DNA of 64,000 nt from Angelobacter sp036557225 (lineage in GTDB: Bacteria > Acidobacteriota > Terriglobia > Terriglobales > Acidobacteriaceae), in contig DATBHX010000107.1 of assembly GCA_036557225.1 (NCBI GenBank), positions 1-64,000 on the forward strand, written 5' to 3'. The notes under the pieces are model-generated. The model had not been told where the DNA came from. It made no database searches and saw nothing but the letters and a program-made list of their open reading frames with translations. Position numbers and translations under genes: made by a program. Shown here in pieces: positions 18,379-25,235 of this stretch. Each line of letters begins with the position of its first letter. Position 1 is the stretch's first letter.

Positions 18379-19887
18379 CTAGAGGGTTGGCAGACCTCGT
18401 CCTTCAAATTTTACCGGTAATCCGAACGGTTTGCAGTGCTGCGCCAGCAAAAGGGCCGCTCTCTTGGATCGTGAGCTATCGCGCGGAAGAGATTTATAGG
18501 TCGCATCCTTCGAGAGGATGACCGCAAGCGCGCCGCACGCGGCTGGGCTCGCCATTGATGTTCCGTCCATCTCCATATAGACGTTGGTAAAACCAGGGCG
18601 ATTGGGCACGGTGGATACAATGCCGACTCCCGGCGCTGCGCAGGCCAGAGTAGGTCCAAAGCAACTGAAGGCGGCCAGAAACAGATTATCCTGTCCCATC
18701 TTGCCCGCTTCGCGCGGGCGATTATTGGCAGAGAAGGTTCCCGCCGGCGCCCATCCGACCTTCCCAATCGCGGAAACGGCTGCGCACTCCGGGTAGGCCC
18801 CGGGAAAATCAATTGGACCAGCCTCATTGCCGGCCGAGCAGATGCACAGCGTTCCCCGCTGCGCGGCATCGCGGATCGCGTCTTCTTCGGCGTCTGACCG
18901 TGGCCCGCCGCCCAGGCTCATGTTGATGAGATCGCATTGATGGTCGCGCGAGAGCGAATCAATGGCATTGATGATGTCTGCCTGCGTCGGCCCATCCTGC
19001 GGACCTTCGCCTTTGAATACGCGGGCGTGAAAAAGATCGCAACCGGCAGCCATACCGGCGTAGTCAGCCGGTTTTGAAGGCCTGGCGCCAATGATGCCCG
19101 TGGTGTGCGTGCCATGCTCCGCCACATCGGTAGCCTGGCTTGCGGGCAAAGTCTTGCCGTCAACGAAAGCGCCCACCAGCGTCACATGCTTCAGATTGGC
19201 ATGAGGTCCACAGCCGGTATCGATCACGCCTACCTTGATTCCTGAGCCACGCTTGGCCTGGCCCACGTCAATTCCCATGGCTTCATGCCACCATGCGCGG
19301 CCTCCGGCCCCGGCCTTCGGGATAGCCAGGCAATCAATGGTGCTGCCGGAGGGCGGGGCTTCAGCAAACATGATCCAAAACTTCGCATATGGGATCGGCT
19401 CGACGAACGCAACCACGAACCCAGGCTGTACCTGAAATGTGAATTTTCCTCGCGCATCGGTTTTGACAGTCGTCGTCTGGACCTGCCCCGCAGGATCGCG
19501 TAAGTAAAGCATCACATCAATTTGCGCCAGCGGAGAGCCGCCTGCAGTGACAGTCAGGGAGTAACTCGACGCGCCGGCCCTGGACGCTGCCAAGGTGTGC
19601 GGGATCGCCGGTTGCAGCTCAATCGGAATACGCCGGTGAAGGTTTCTACGCACTGCCGGCTCAAGGATTGAATCTGCCGGCAGCTTTGAGCGCAACGCCG
19701 CCACCTGATCGGCATCAGCATTCAGCAGCACGACACTCCGGGCCAGCGGGTCTTCCGGTTTGTGATCGGCGACGATGCGTGCATTTGGCAACAGGCTCAG
19801 GGTTGTTGCCACCGAAGCCCGGGAAGCCATCTTTGCTTCGCTGGTATATAAACCGCTACGACGATTGACCAAAACGTATTCCGGCAT
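18379..19887 (-). CDS. Subtilisin-like serine peptidase (S8 family)
   Basis: 502 residues. No signal peptide is seen, so secretion by Sec is unlikely. Residues 1-85 form an I9-like propeptide domain; residues about 100-165 a beta-sandwich resembling carboxypeptidase regulatory or Ig-like domains (VMLYLRDPAGQVQTTTVKTD). The S8 catalytic domain follows from about 215. The triad is complete: D223 in VGVIDTG, H258 in EHGTHTTG, S444 in DGTSMASPAA, with oxyanion N354 in SAGNEAG. AAGGAG lies 5 nt before the ATG. It sits between a nucleoside-phosphorylase-like gene (90 bp upstream) and the small propeptide-like gene. The missing signal peptide, together with these neighbours, favours an intracellular role such as a regulated effector over nutrition. 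Confidence 0.95.
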   Translation of the reverse strand: MPEYVLVNRRSGLYTSEAKMASRASVATTLSLLPNARIVADHKPEDPLARSVVLLNADADQVAALRSKLPADSILEPAVRRNLHRRIPIELQPAIPHTLAASRAGASSYSLTVTAGGSPLAQIDVMLYLRDPAGQVQTTTVKTDARGKFTFQVQPGFVVAFVEPIPYAKFWIMFAEAPPSGSTIDCLAIPKAGAGGRAWWHEAMGIDVGQAKRGSGIKVGVIDTGCGPHANLKHVTLVGAFVDGKTLPASQATDVAEHGTHTTGIIGARPSKPADYAGMAAGCDLFHARVFKGEGPQDGPTQADIINAIDSLSRDHQCDLINMSLGGGPRSDAEEDAIRDAAQRGTLCICSAGNEAGPIDFPGAYPECAAVSAIGKVGWAPAGTFSANNRPREAGKMGQDNLFLAAFSCFGPTLACAAPGVGIVSTVPNRPGFTNVYMEMDGTSMASPAACGALAVILSKDATYKSLPRDSSRSKRAALLLAQHCKPFGLPVKFEGRGLPTL

Positions 19888-19977
19888 GGTCTCTCCTTAC
19901 ACGTTCGACTGCTTGCCAGGTCCGGCGGTCGGCGCCGGACGTCGGCAGCAGTTGTTACTCAGCTTTTGTTGCCCTAC

Positions 19978-21126
19978 TTAGTCGGCGGCGATGAGCGCCC
20001 AGCACACAATCGCGCTGCAAACTGTGCTCCAGCGGCCAAACCCCTTGTAGATGCTCGCGGCCAGCTGTTTCTGTTGTTTCAGGGTGCCAACAGCCTTGAT
20101 CTGAGGATCGGAGACATTGCGCACAGCAAGCCAGCGCGGAGCGCTCGCTCCCATCTCCTTGGCCACCAGTCCCAGCACCGCATCACCCATTTCCACCGCA
20201 GCGCCCAGCCCCTTGAGCTTATAGTGATTGTCTGATATATCGAACCCGAAGAAATCGGTTGTGACCACCGACTCACTCAATCCCGTGGGAGTAGCGCGTA
20301 CGATTCTTGGCGCCCGGTTATTGTCCTTGGGAAGCTGACCGGAATTGGCTTTGAAAAGCTTTTTGGCTTCAGCAAAGAATTTGTTATGTGACGACTTGCT
20401 TGAGTAATGGGCATTGTGGAAGGGTTGGCTTTTGAATTTCGTGGTGCAGTCGAAGCGCACAATGGGGCTGACCACCACATCGCCCACTTCAGCGTCTGCG
20501 CCAATCCCGCCGGCCGTTCCCGTGGTCAGCACAAGCTTGGGCTTAACTTCATCAATGATCTGCCGCCAAACATCGAAGTTGGGCATTTTGGGCCCGTCCT
20601 GCGAAAAGTGTGAATCTGACTTGAACACAACCACTTTTTTCCCCGCGATGGTCGTGGTCCAGTAGGCGCCCAGCCGCTTGGCCTGGAGCGCAGGAGCGCC
20701 GGCACGCATCTTTTTTGCGATGGCTGCATAATTGTGCGTGTACGAACGGTAATCGTTGCGCGAGTCCTTGCCCGGAGTCAGTACCCGGCTCGTGGCATGG
20801 CCCTCATCCACGGTCCAGGTGACAACCAGCACGTCGGCCTTGGGCAGCGGCGATGCCGAGGTCCCGCTCGGCGCCGGGCCGGTTTTCGGAGCAAGCCCTT
20901 TGGGCCAGGGGATATCGGTAAACCGGGAAAGGCCGGTTGCCGTGGTGAAGGCAAGGAATGCCTGGCCTTCCGGCGCTTCAGAGTCAAAGTCGATGATCTC
21001 GCGCTGAATGTCTTCGTCTTTTGCCTCGGTTTGTGAGGCAGGCACTACTAACGCCGCTTCGGGTAAGGCTCTCTCCGTCGGATCATAACCCAGGTTCCGT
21101 TTAATCCATGCCGCATCAGCAATCAT
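19978..21126 (-). CDS. Nucleoside phosphorylase/nucleosidase superfamily protein (PNP fold)
   Basis: 382 residues, larger than stand-alone MTA/SAH nucleosidases (about 230). The first 90 residues are a poorly structured, Pro/Ala-rich extension. The PNP_UDP core then shows LVLTTGTAGGIGA (residues 199-210), EVGDVVVSP (213-220), AAVEMGDAVLGLVAKEMG (309-326, E312 at the ribose-binding position) and the catalytic-loop Asp in VRNVSDPQI (D340). The pattern supports purine or modified-nucleoside cleavage, but the residue after VEM is Gly where classical enzymes have Glu or Asp. A hydrophobic C-terminal stretch (CSAIVCWALIAAD) could touch a membrane. AGGAG precedes the ATG by 7 nt. First gene of the apparent operon with the S8 peptidase. 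Confidence 0.85.
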   Translation of the reverse strand: MIADAAWIKRNLGYDPTERALPEAALVVPASQTEAKDEDIQREIIDFDSEAPEGQAFLAFTTATGLSRFTDIPWPKGLAPKTGPAPSGTSASPLPKADVLVVTWTVDEGHATSRVLTPGKDSRNDYRSYTHNYAAIAKKMRAGAPALQAKRLGAYWTTTIAGKKVVVFKSDSHFSQDGPKMPNFDVWRQIIDEVKPKLVLTTGTAGGIGADAEVGDVVVSPIVRFDCTTKFKSQPFHNAHYSSKSSHNKFFAEAKKLFKANSGQLPKDNNRAPRIVRATPTGLSESVVTTDFFGFDISDNHYKLKGLGAAVEMGDAVLGLVAKEMGASAPRWLAVRNVSDPQIKAVGTLKQQKQLAASIYKGFGRWSTVCSAIVCWALIAAD

Positions 21127-21314
21127 GTTTTCTCTCCTGGCTGCAGTCCTTCTATGCAGAACGAAACTTACGCTGAACTCCCTGCATGAGAAGTCCAGTT
21201 TTTACGGTTTTCTGCCGTTCGCCCGGAGGGGCTGCAAGCTCAGCGTGCGACGAGCAGAAGGGAGTCTCTCATATTAGTGAGGAAAACGGCGAGAGCGTTT
21301 CATAATTTCCGGTT

Positions 21315-21701
21315 TTGGATAAAACTCGGGCAAACCCTGCGTCTTTGACTCCTAAAAAACTACCGGCCGGACTTGAAGCCCGGCCGGCTTGGAACAACTA
21401 CCATTTAGTCGCGTCCGCTGTCACGGTCACCATCCCTGTCGTGGTCTTTGTCCCGATCGAACTGGAACATATCGAACAGGTCTTTCGACAGAAGACACTC
21501 ATCATCCTGGTCAAAAACCCTGAAGCCTACGTTGAGCGCGGCAATCCGCTCAAGCGCGCGGCGAACAAGGCAAATTACAAGATGTGCGGCAGCCCGATTG
21601 CAATCACGGCAAACACTTTGCAGATCGGCTTCCCGGAACTGCTCTCGATCTTCCAGCAGTATCAACAAAAGTTCGGCCAGGCTTTGAAAGCATCTCAGTA
21701 A
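21315..21701 (+). CDS. Hypothetical protein, start uncertain
   Basis: Open frame of 128 codons from the only available start, a TTG at 21315 without a clear ribosome binding site. From about 21405 onward codon use is that of a real gene (many ATC, CTG, AAG and GTC) and the product alternates strands and helices (VTVTIPVVVFVPIELEHIEQVF, then a C-terminal helix SIFQQYQQKFGQALK, split here by eye). The first 30 residues overlap a strong hairpin and look less coding. It is divergent from the PNP-like gene, sharing the 190-bp region between them. The opposite strand is also open (21405-21668) but ends in a low-complexity Asp/Arg tail, as expected of a shadow. Family not recognised. Confidence 0.45.
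   Translation: MDKTRANPASLTPKKLPAGLEARPAWNNYHLVASAVTVTIPVVVFVPIELEHIEQVFRQKTLIILVKNPEAYVERGNPLKRAANKANYKMCGSPIAITANTLQIGFPELLSIFQQYQQKFGQALKASQ
21354..21387 (-). terminator. Probable intrinsic terminator reading on the minus strand
   Basis: Stem CCGGCCGG (21363-21370) with CCGGCCGG (21380-21387), extended by ACC/GGT pairing, followed on the minus strand by AGTTTTTTAG. It would stop transcripts from the DUF1697 gene before they reach the PNP-like gene. It lies inside the 5' end of the plus-strand frame at 21315. Confidence 0.6.
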
Positions 21702-21740
21702 ATGCTTCCGTGCAAATCCGCCGCTTAGCAGAGATGTCCG

Positions 21741-22298
21741 CTACTTCGCTGCTTCCAGCGCCTCAGCCATCGCCAGCATTTTAGTTACGCTATTCCAGTT
21801 GCGCCCCGTGCCGAAGGTGCCAAGCGCGCGTTCGATCCTGGCCCACGGCAGCTTGGAGCGGCCTTGTCCGTCAGGGAAATAGATGTAGGCTTCGCGGCCG
21901 ATGAAATGGGATTCTTCCGGGCTGGTTTCAATGGCCTGGGCGTGCTTGCGCGCTTCCTTGCCCGGATCATCGGCCAAAAAATTAACCAGCAGCCTGCCCG
22001 GCTCGATCCCCGCGCGCCCGGCGAACGGATTCTTTGCGATCACACTACGAAGCTCGGCTGCAGTGCGCAGGACCACACTGGGCCGGAACCCAAACTTCTT
22101 TTCCAGGGCGTCTTCGATGCGTTTTGTAAGCTTGCCCAGGTCCTTTTCTTCCGTCGCGAAGATCACATTGCCGCTCTGGACGTAGGTTTGCGGATCTTTC
22201 AGTTTCAGCGAGACGCACAGGGTTTTGAGCGCGTCCATTTTGATCATGTTGCGCCCGCCAACGTTAACGCCGCGAAGCATGCAGATGACGACTGGCAT
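21741..22298 (-). CDS. DUF1697 family protein
   Basis: 185 residues, typical length. The family signature is clear: an N-terminal MLRGVNVGGRNMIKMDALK, then TYVQSGNVIFATEE, NPFAGR, and a C-terminal GTGRNWNSVTKMLAMAE. Members are small cytoplasmic proteins of unknown function, widely scattered in bacteria. It lies 59 bp downstream of an RluA-type gene on the same strand and may be co-transcribed with it. Confidence 0.95.
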   Translation of the reverse strand: MPVVICMLRGVNVGGRNMIKMDALKTLCVSLKLKDPQTYVQSGNVIFATEEKDLGKLTKRIEDALEKKFGFRPSVVLRTAAELRSVIAKNPFAGRAGIEPGRLLVNFLADDPGKEARKHAQAIETSPEESHFIGREAYIYFPDGQGRSKLPWARIERALGTFGTGRNWNSVTKMLAMAEALEAAK

Positions 22299-22357
22299 GG
22301 GAGAAAGTATAGGGCAGAGTTTGCGACAGGGATGGCAAAGATTTTACCCCGGGATCC

Positions 22358-23122
22358 TTACCTTCTGTCTTGGGGCAGCGACAAAGCCTGTAGAAGAGAC
22401 TTGAAATCCGGAGGCGCAGCACAATCAACCGAGATACGCTCCCCTGATCGAGGATGAATAAACTCCAGATGCGCTGCATGAAGAGCGACCCGGCCGATGC
22501 GCCTCTCCGTTGCCTCTGCCGGGTGATGCTTTCTGTCACCGATCACCGGGTGCCCGATTGCCGAAAACTGTACCCGGATCTGGTTCTGCAATCCCGTCAC
22601 CAGCGTGACACGCAGCAGTGAAGCCGCGCGAAGCGGCCGTTCCACCGAATAATGAAGTTCAGCTCGCGCTCCCTGCGGGTCGTTTGCCCTGGTCAGCTTC
22701 TGAAACATTCCTTCGCGGCGAAAGTAATGGACCAATGTCCCCTCCCGCTTACCGGGATGCCCGCGAACCACAGCAAGATACTGCCGTACCGGAGTGTGGT
22801 TAAGAAACTGTTGCACCAGCGCATCGCGGTCCTGCTCAGTCTTAGCGAAAAGCATGATCCCAGAGGTAAAACGATCAATGCGGTGCACCACGAAAGCGCG
22901 CTGTCTCTTGCGTCTGAGCTCCGCGGAGAGCATTGACCACGCTGACGGCGCATCCGAGCCCTTCACCGGCACAGCGGCGAGCCCAGCAGGTTTATCAACC
23001 GCCGCCACACTGTCATCTTCATAGAGAATGCCGGGCTCTCGCGCAGAACCGTGCCCGCGATCCGGCTTTCTGGAACCCGAGTTTCTTGATCGGTGATCTC
23101 TGTTGCGTGATGATCTGCTCAC
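22358..23122 (-). CDS. RluA-family RNA pseudouridine synthase
   Basis: 254 residues. A short basic, Ser/Arg-rich N-terminal tail (about 30 residues) lacks an S4 domain. The catalytic core follows: ILYEDDSVAAVDKPAGLAAVPVKG, the active-site motif VVHRIDRFTSGIMLFAKTE with the catalytic Asp in HRIDR, then QYLAVVRGHP and the IRVQFSAIGHPVIGDRKHH C-terminal pattern. It isomerises uridine to pseudouridine in rRNA or tRNA; the target cannot be assigned (RluA/RluC/RluD/TruC-like). It is separated by 55 bp from the DAHP synthase gene upstream and may be the third gene of that operon. Confidence 0.93.
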   Translation of the reverse strand: MSRSSRNRDHRSRNSGSRKPDRGHGSAREPGILYEDDSVAAVDKPAGLAAVPVKGSDAPSAWSMLSAELRRKRQRAFVVHRIDRFTSGIMLFAKTEQDRDALVQQFLNHTPVRQYLAVVRGHPGKREGTLVHYFRREGMFQKLTRANDPQGARAELHYSVERPLRAASLLRVTLVTGLQNQIRVQFSAIGHPVIGDRKHHPAEATERRIGRVALHAAHLEFIHPRSGERISVDCAAPPDFKSLLQALSLPQDRR

Positions 23123-23177
23123 AATCCGTTTCGCTCAGCCCTGATGCTAAATCACATGCGCGGGTTCTGGGAAAAAC

Positions 23178-24218
23178 CTATCGGGCTGCGCCGGCAATCG
23201 CATGCGCCATCGCCACCGGCCGGATCGGCGCCGACAATCCTTCCATCAGCCGCGCGAATTCATCCAGATTGAGCGACTGCGCTCCGTCCGAAAGCGCGCG
23301 CTCGGGACATGGATGCACTTCAATGATCAGCCCATCGGCGCCAATCGCCAGTGCCGCGCGACTTGCTGGCGCGATCAGCTCACGCTTCCCTGTTCCATGC
23401 GATGGATCGGCCACCACCGGCAGATGGGACAGCTCGCGGACCAGAGCGACTGCCGCCAGATCGAGCGTGTTACGGGTCATCTCGCTTTCAAAGGTCTTGA
23501 TGCCCCGCTCGCACAGCACGACGTTGGGATTGCCTCCGGCCAGCAGGTATTCCGCGGCCAAAAGCCATTCCTTGACCGTCGCCGAAGGCCCGCGCTTGAG
23601 CAACACCGGCTTCCTGCACTTGGCCAGCTGGCGCAGCAAATCGTAATTCTGCATGTTGCGGGCGCCGACCTGCAGCATATCGGCATGGTCGCTGATGAGC
23701 TGGATATCGTTGGTGCTCATCACCTCGGTCACCACCGGCAGGCCGACTTCGTCGCGCACGGCGCGCAATAGCCGCAGCGCTTCAATTCCCAGACCCTGGA
23801 AATCGTACGGCGAGGTGCGCGGCTTGTAGGCTCCGCCGCGCAGAAGCGTAGCTCCGGCGGCCTTCACCGCGCGGGCCGTCGCAAACAACTGCTCATGCGA
23901 TTCCACGGAGCAAGGCCCGGCAATCACCACAGCTTCTTCGCCGCCAATCATCACGCCGCCGACGTCCACCTGTGTGCGCCCGCTCCTGGTCTGCTTGCTC
24001 ACCAGTTTGAATGGATGCGCGATGGGCACCACGGAATCCACCCCTGGCGCGGCCTGCAAGGCTTCCAGCGCCATGCGCGATCCAGCTGAGCCGACCGCGG
24101 CCACAATCGCCCGCTCCGCTCCGCGCGTTACATGCGGCTGAAAGCCGCACTCGATCACACGATCGATAATGTGTTGCAACTGTTCTTCACTTGCGCCTGC
24201 TGCCATATTGATGACCAT
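23178..24218 (-). CDS. aroF: 3-deoxy-7-phosphoheptulonate (DAHP) synthase, type I-beta
   Basis: 346 residues, matching the Thermotoga/Bacillus-type enzyme with an N-terminal ferredoxin-like regulatory domain (MVINMAAGASEEQLQHIIDRVIECG through about residue 75). The KDO8PS-like barrel follows with VVIAGPCSVESHEQ, LLRGGAYKPRTSPYDFQGLG, QVGARNMQNYDLL, KPVLLKRGPSATVKEW and the metal-binding VADPSHGTGKRE and EVHPCPERALSDGAQSL. It condenses PEP with erythrose 4-phosphate, the first step of the shikimate pathway. The regulatory domain usually confers Phe/Tyr inhibition, and the gene is also under the Phe/Tyr-rich leader attenuator upstream of chorismate mutase. It is 30 bp downstream of that gene. 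Confidence 0.97.
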   Translation of the reverse strand: MVINMAAGASEEQLQHIIDRVIECGFQPHVTRGAERAIVAAVGSAGSRMALEALQAAPGVDSVVPIAHPFKLVSKQTRSGRTQVDVGGVMIGGEEAVVIAGPCSVESHEQLFATARAVKAAGATLLRGGAYKPRTSPYDFQGLGIEALRLLRAVRDEVGLPVVTEVMSTNDIQLISDHADMLQVGARNMQNYDLLRQLAKCRKPVLLKRGPSATVKEWLLAAEYLLAGGNPNVVLCERGIKTFESEMTRNTLDLAAVALVRELSHLPVVADPSHGTGKRELIAPASRAALAIGADGLIIEVHPCPERALSDGAQSLNLDEFARLMEGLSAPIRPVAMAHAIAGAAR

Positions 24219-24248
24219 TGGAGTACCTCTGCTTTTAGAACTTAGTGG

Positions 24249-24569
24249 TTAGTAATTCGTGGTGAGCGGCTTCAGCCCCTGCATCCGCTCCGTACCCAGC
24301 CGCCGGGTTTCGTGAATGATGCTGCGAAAAATCGCGCGCACGCTCTCATCGTCGAACGGCCCATCATTCTTCGCTGCGACGCGATCCAGCACCTGCTCCT
24401 CCCGTTTCGCGTCATAAGCCGGCAGTCCGTGAGCGATCTTGATCACCGCGATCTCGCCGGCGATCGCGGCGCGCCGGCTCAGCAGCCGTAGCAGCTCGGT
24501 ATCCAGCGCGTCGATTTCCTGACGCCAATCCCCCAGCGTCTTTTCCCCATTTCCGTTTGGTTGGCCCAT
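24249..24569 (-). CDS. aroQ: Chorismate mutase, AroQ class
   Basis: 106 residues, all helical, the AroQ fold. Characteristic segments are WRQEIDALDTELLRLLSRRAAIAGEIAVIK (helix 1, with the active-site Arg in the RR pair and Lys), YDAKREEQVLDRVAA and VRAIFRSIIHETRRLGTERM. It converts chorismate to prephenate, the branch point to Phe and Tyr. It is first in the aroQ-aroF operon; AGGAG lies 6 nt before the ATG. Between promoter and this gene lie a leader peptide and terminator, so expression should rise when charged tRNA-Phe or tRNA-Tyr is short. Confidence 0.96.
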   Translation of the reverse strand: MGQPNGNGEKTLGDWRQEIDALDTELLRLLSRRAAIAGEIAVIKIAHGLPAYDAKREEQVLDRVAAKNDGPFDDESVRAIFRSIIHETRRLGTERMQGLKPLTTNY

Positions 24570-24586
24570 AAAAAGCTCCTGAAAGC

Positions 24587-24613
24587 AAAAACCGCGACCC
24601 CTTGGGATCGCGG
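24587..24613 (-). terminator. Attenuator terminator of the aroQ-aroF leader
   Basis: Minus-strand stem CCGCGATCCC / GGGGTCGCGG (24613 down to 24592) followed by TTTTT. It lies 28 nt past the leader-peptide stop and 18 nt before the chorismate mutase ATG, so it can only act on leader transcripts. Its 5' arm region (CCGCAAGCCGCG) can pair instead with GCGGCGACGCGG inside the leader-peptide coding region, which would be the antiterminator. Confidence 0.85.
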
Positions 24614-24641
24614 CTTGCGGTAATTTATGATGTCTAACTTT

Positions 24642-24731
24642 TTATTGCGTTGTCAGCACACCATCCGCGTCGCCGCTACCCGTAAAGTGGTAGCGGTAAG
24701 TAAACGCGAAGTTAAATCGGCTGGCGTGCAT
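24642..24731 (-). CDS. Phe/Tyr-rich leader peptide of the aroQ-aroF attenuator
   Basis: An unlisted 29-residue frame, ATG at 24731 to TAA at 24642-24644. Residues 6-16 read FNFAFTYRYHF: four Phe and two Tyr in eleven residues, like the pheA and tyrosine-operon leader peptides of proteobacteria. The codons lie over the 5' arm of a hairpin CCGCTACC / GGTAGCGG (about 24696 down to 24673), whose 3' arm overlaps the proposed antiterminator. The ATG is only about 3 nt after the predicted transcription start, so the leader is almost leaderless. The peptide itself is unlikely to have a function; its translation speed is the signal. Confidence 0.85.
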   Translation of the reverse strand: MHASRFNFAFTYRYHFTGSGDADGVLTTQ

Positions 24732-24740
24732 GCTGGCTGG

Positions 24741-24770
24741 ATAGTAGTCTAGGCCTTCTACTGTTGTCAA
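24741..24770 (-). promoter_or_regulatory. Promoter of the aroQ-aroF operon
   Basis: Minus strand: perfect -35 TTGACA (24770-24765), 18-bp spacer, -10 TACTAT (24746-24741). Predicted start near 24734, just before the leader-peptide ATG. Confidence 0.75.
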
Positions 24771-24815
24771 GAAAGTTAATGAATTTAATATGAAATGTTT
24801 CGCAGGAGGGGCTTT

Positions 24816-25211
24816 ATGCCGTCAGGTTCTTCATTTCGGTGCTCTATCGCTCCCTGGCTGTCGGTTCGAAACGGGGCTAAGGCCGTTGATTTTTATAAGG
24901 CAGCTTTCGGGGCAATCGAGGCATTTCGCATCGACGCTCCTGATGGAGGCGTGGTAGCAAGGCTTGCCGTCGATGGCGCGGAATTCTGGCTGGGCGACGA
25001 GTCCCCTGAGCACCACAATTACAGCCCTCAGTCGCTTGGCGGCAGTACGGTTCGTATGGTCCTGACCGTCGCTGACCCCGATGCCGTTTTCAAGCGCGCC
25101 GTCAACGCCGGGGCGTCGGCTGTTGTTCCCGTGCAGGAAATGCATGGCTGGCGTGTCGGCCGAATCGCAGATCCTTTTGGACATCACTGGGAGATTGGCC
25201 GCGAGCTTTAA
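24816..25211 (+). CDS. VOC-superfamily (glyoxalase/bleomycin-resistance-like) protein
   Basis: 131 residues from the ATG at 24816, placed 6 nt after AGGAGG (24804-24809); an earlier ATG at 24795 lacks this. Two beta-alpha-beta-beta-beta modules are visible: APWLSVRNGAKAVDFYKAAFGA and, after VRMVLTVADPDAVFKRAVNAGA, the closing DPFGHHWEIG, which is the PhnB/YdcE-like VOC signature. Function may be in small-molecule binding or detoxification; not assignable. It is 24 bp before the decarboxylase gene, probably one operon. Confidence 0.9.
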   Translation: MPSGSSFRCSIAPWLSVRNGAKAVDFYKAAFGAIEAFRIDAPDGGVVARLAVDGAEFWLGDESPEHHNYSPQSLGGSTVRMVLTVADPDAVFKRAVNAGASAVVPVQEMHGWRVGRIADPFGHHWEIGREL

Positions 25212-25235
25212 CATTCCGCGAGGCCAGACAAAAAC

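Noticed and set aside
21405..21668. 87-codon minus-strand frame opposite the hypothetical gene
   Set aside because: Codon-for-codon antisense of the plus frame; ends in a low-complexity DRDKDHDRDGDRD tail. Not fully excluded.
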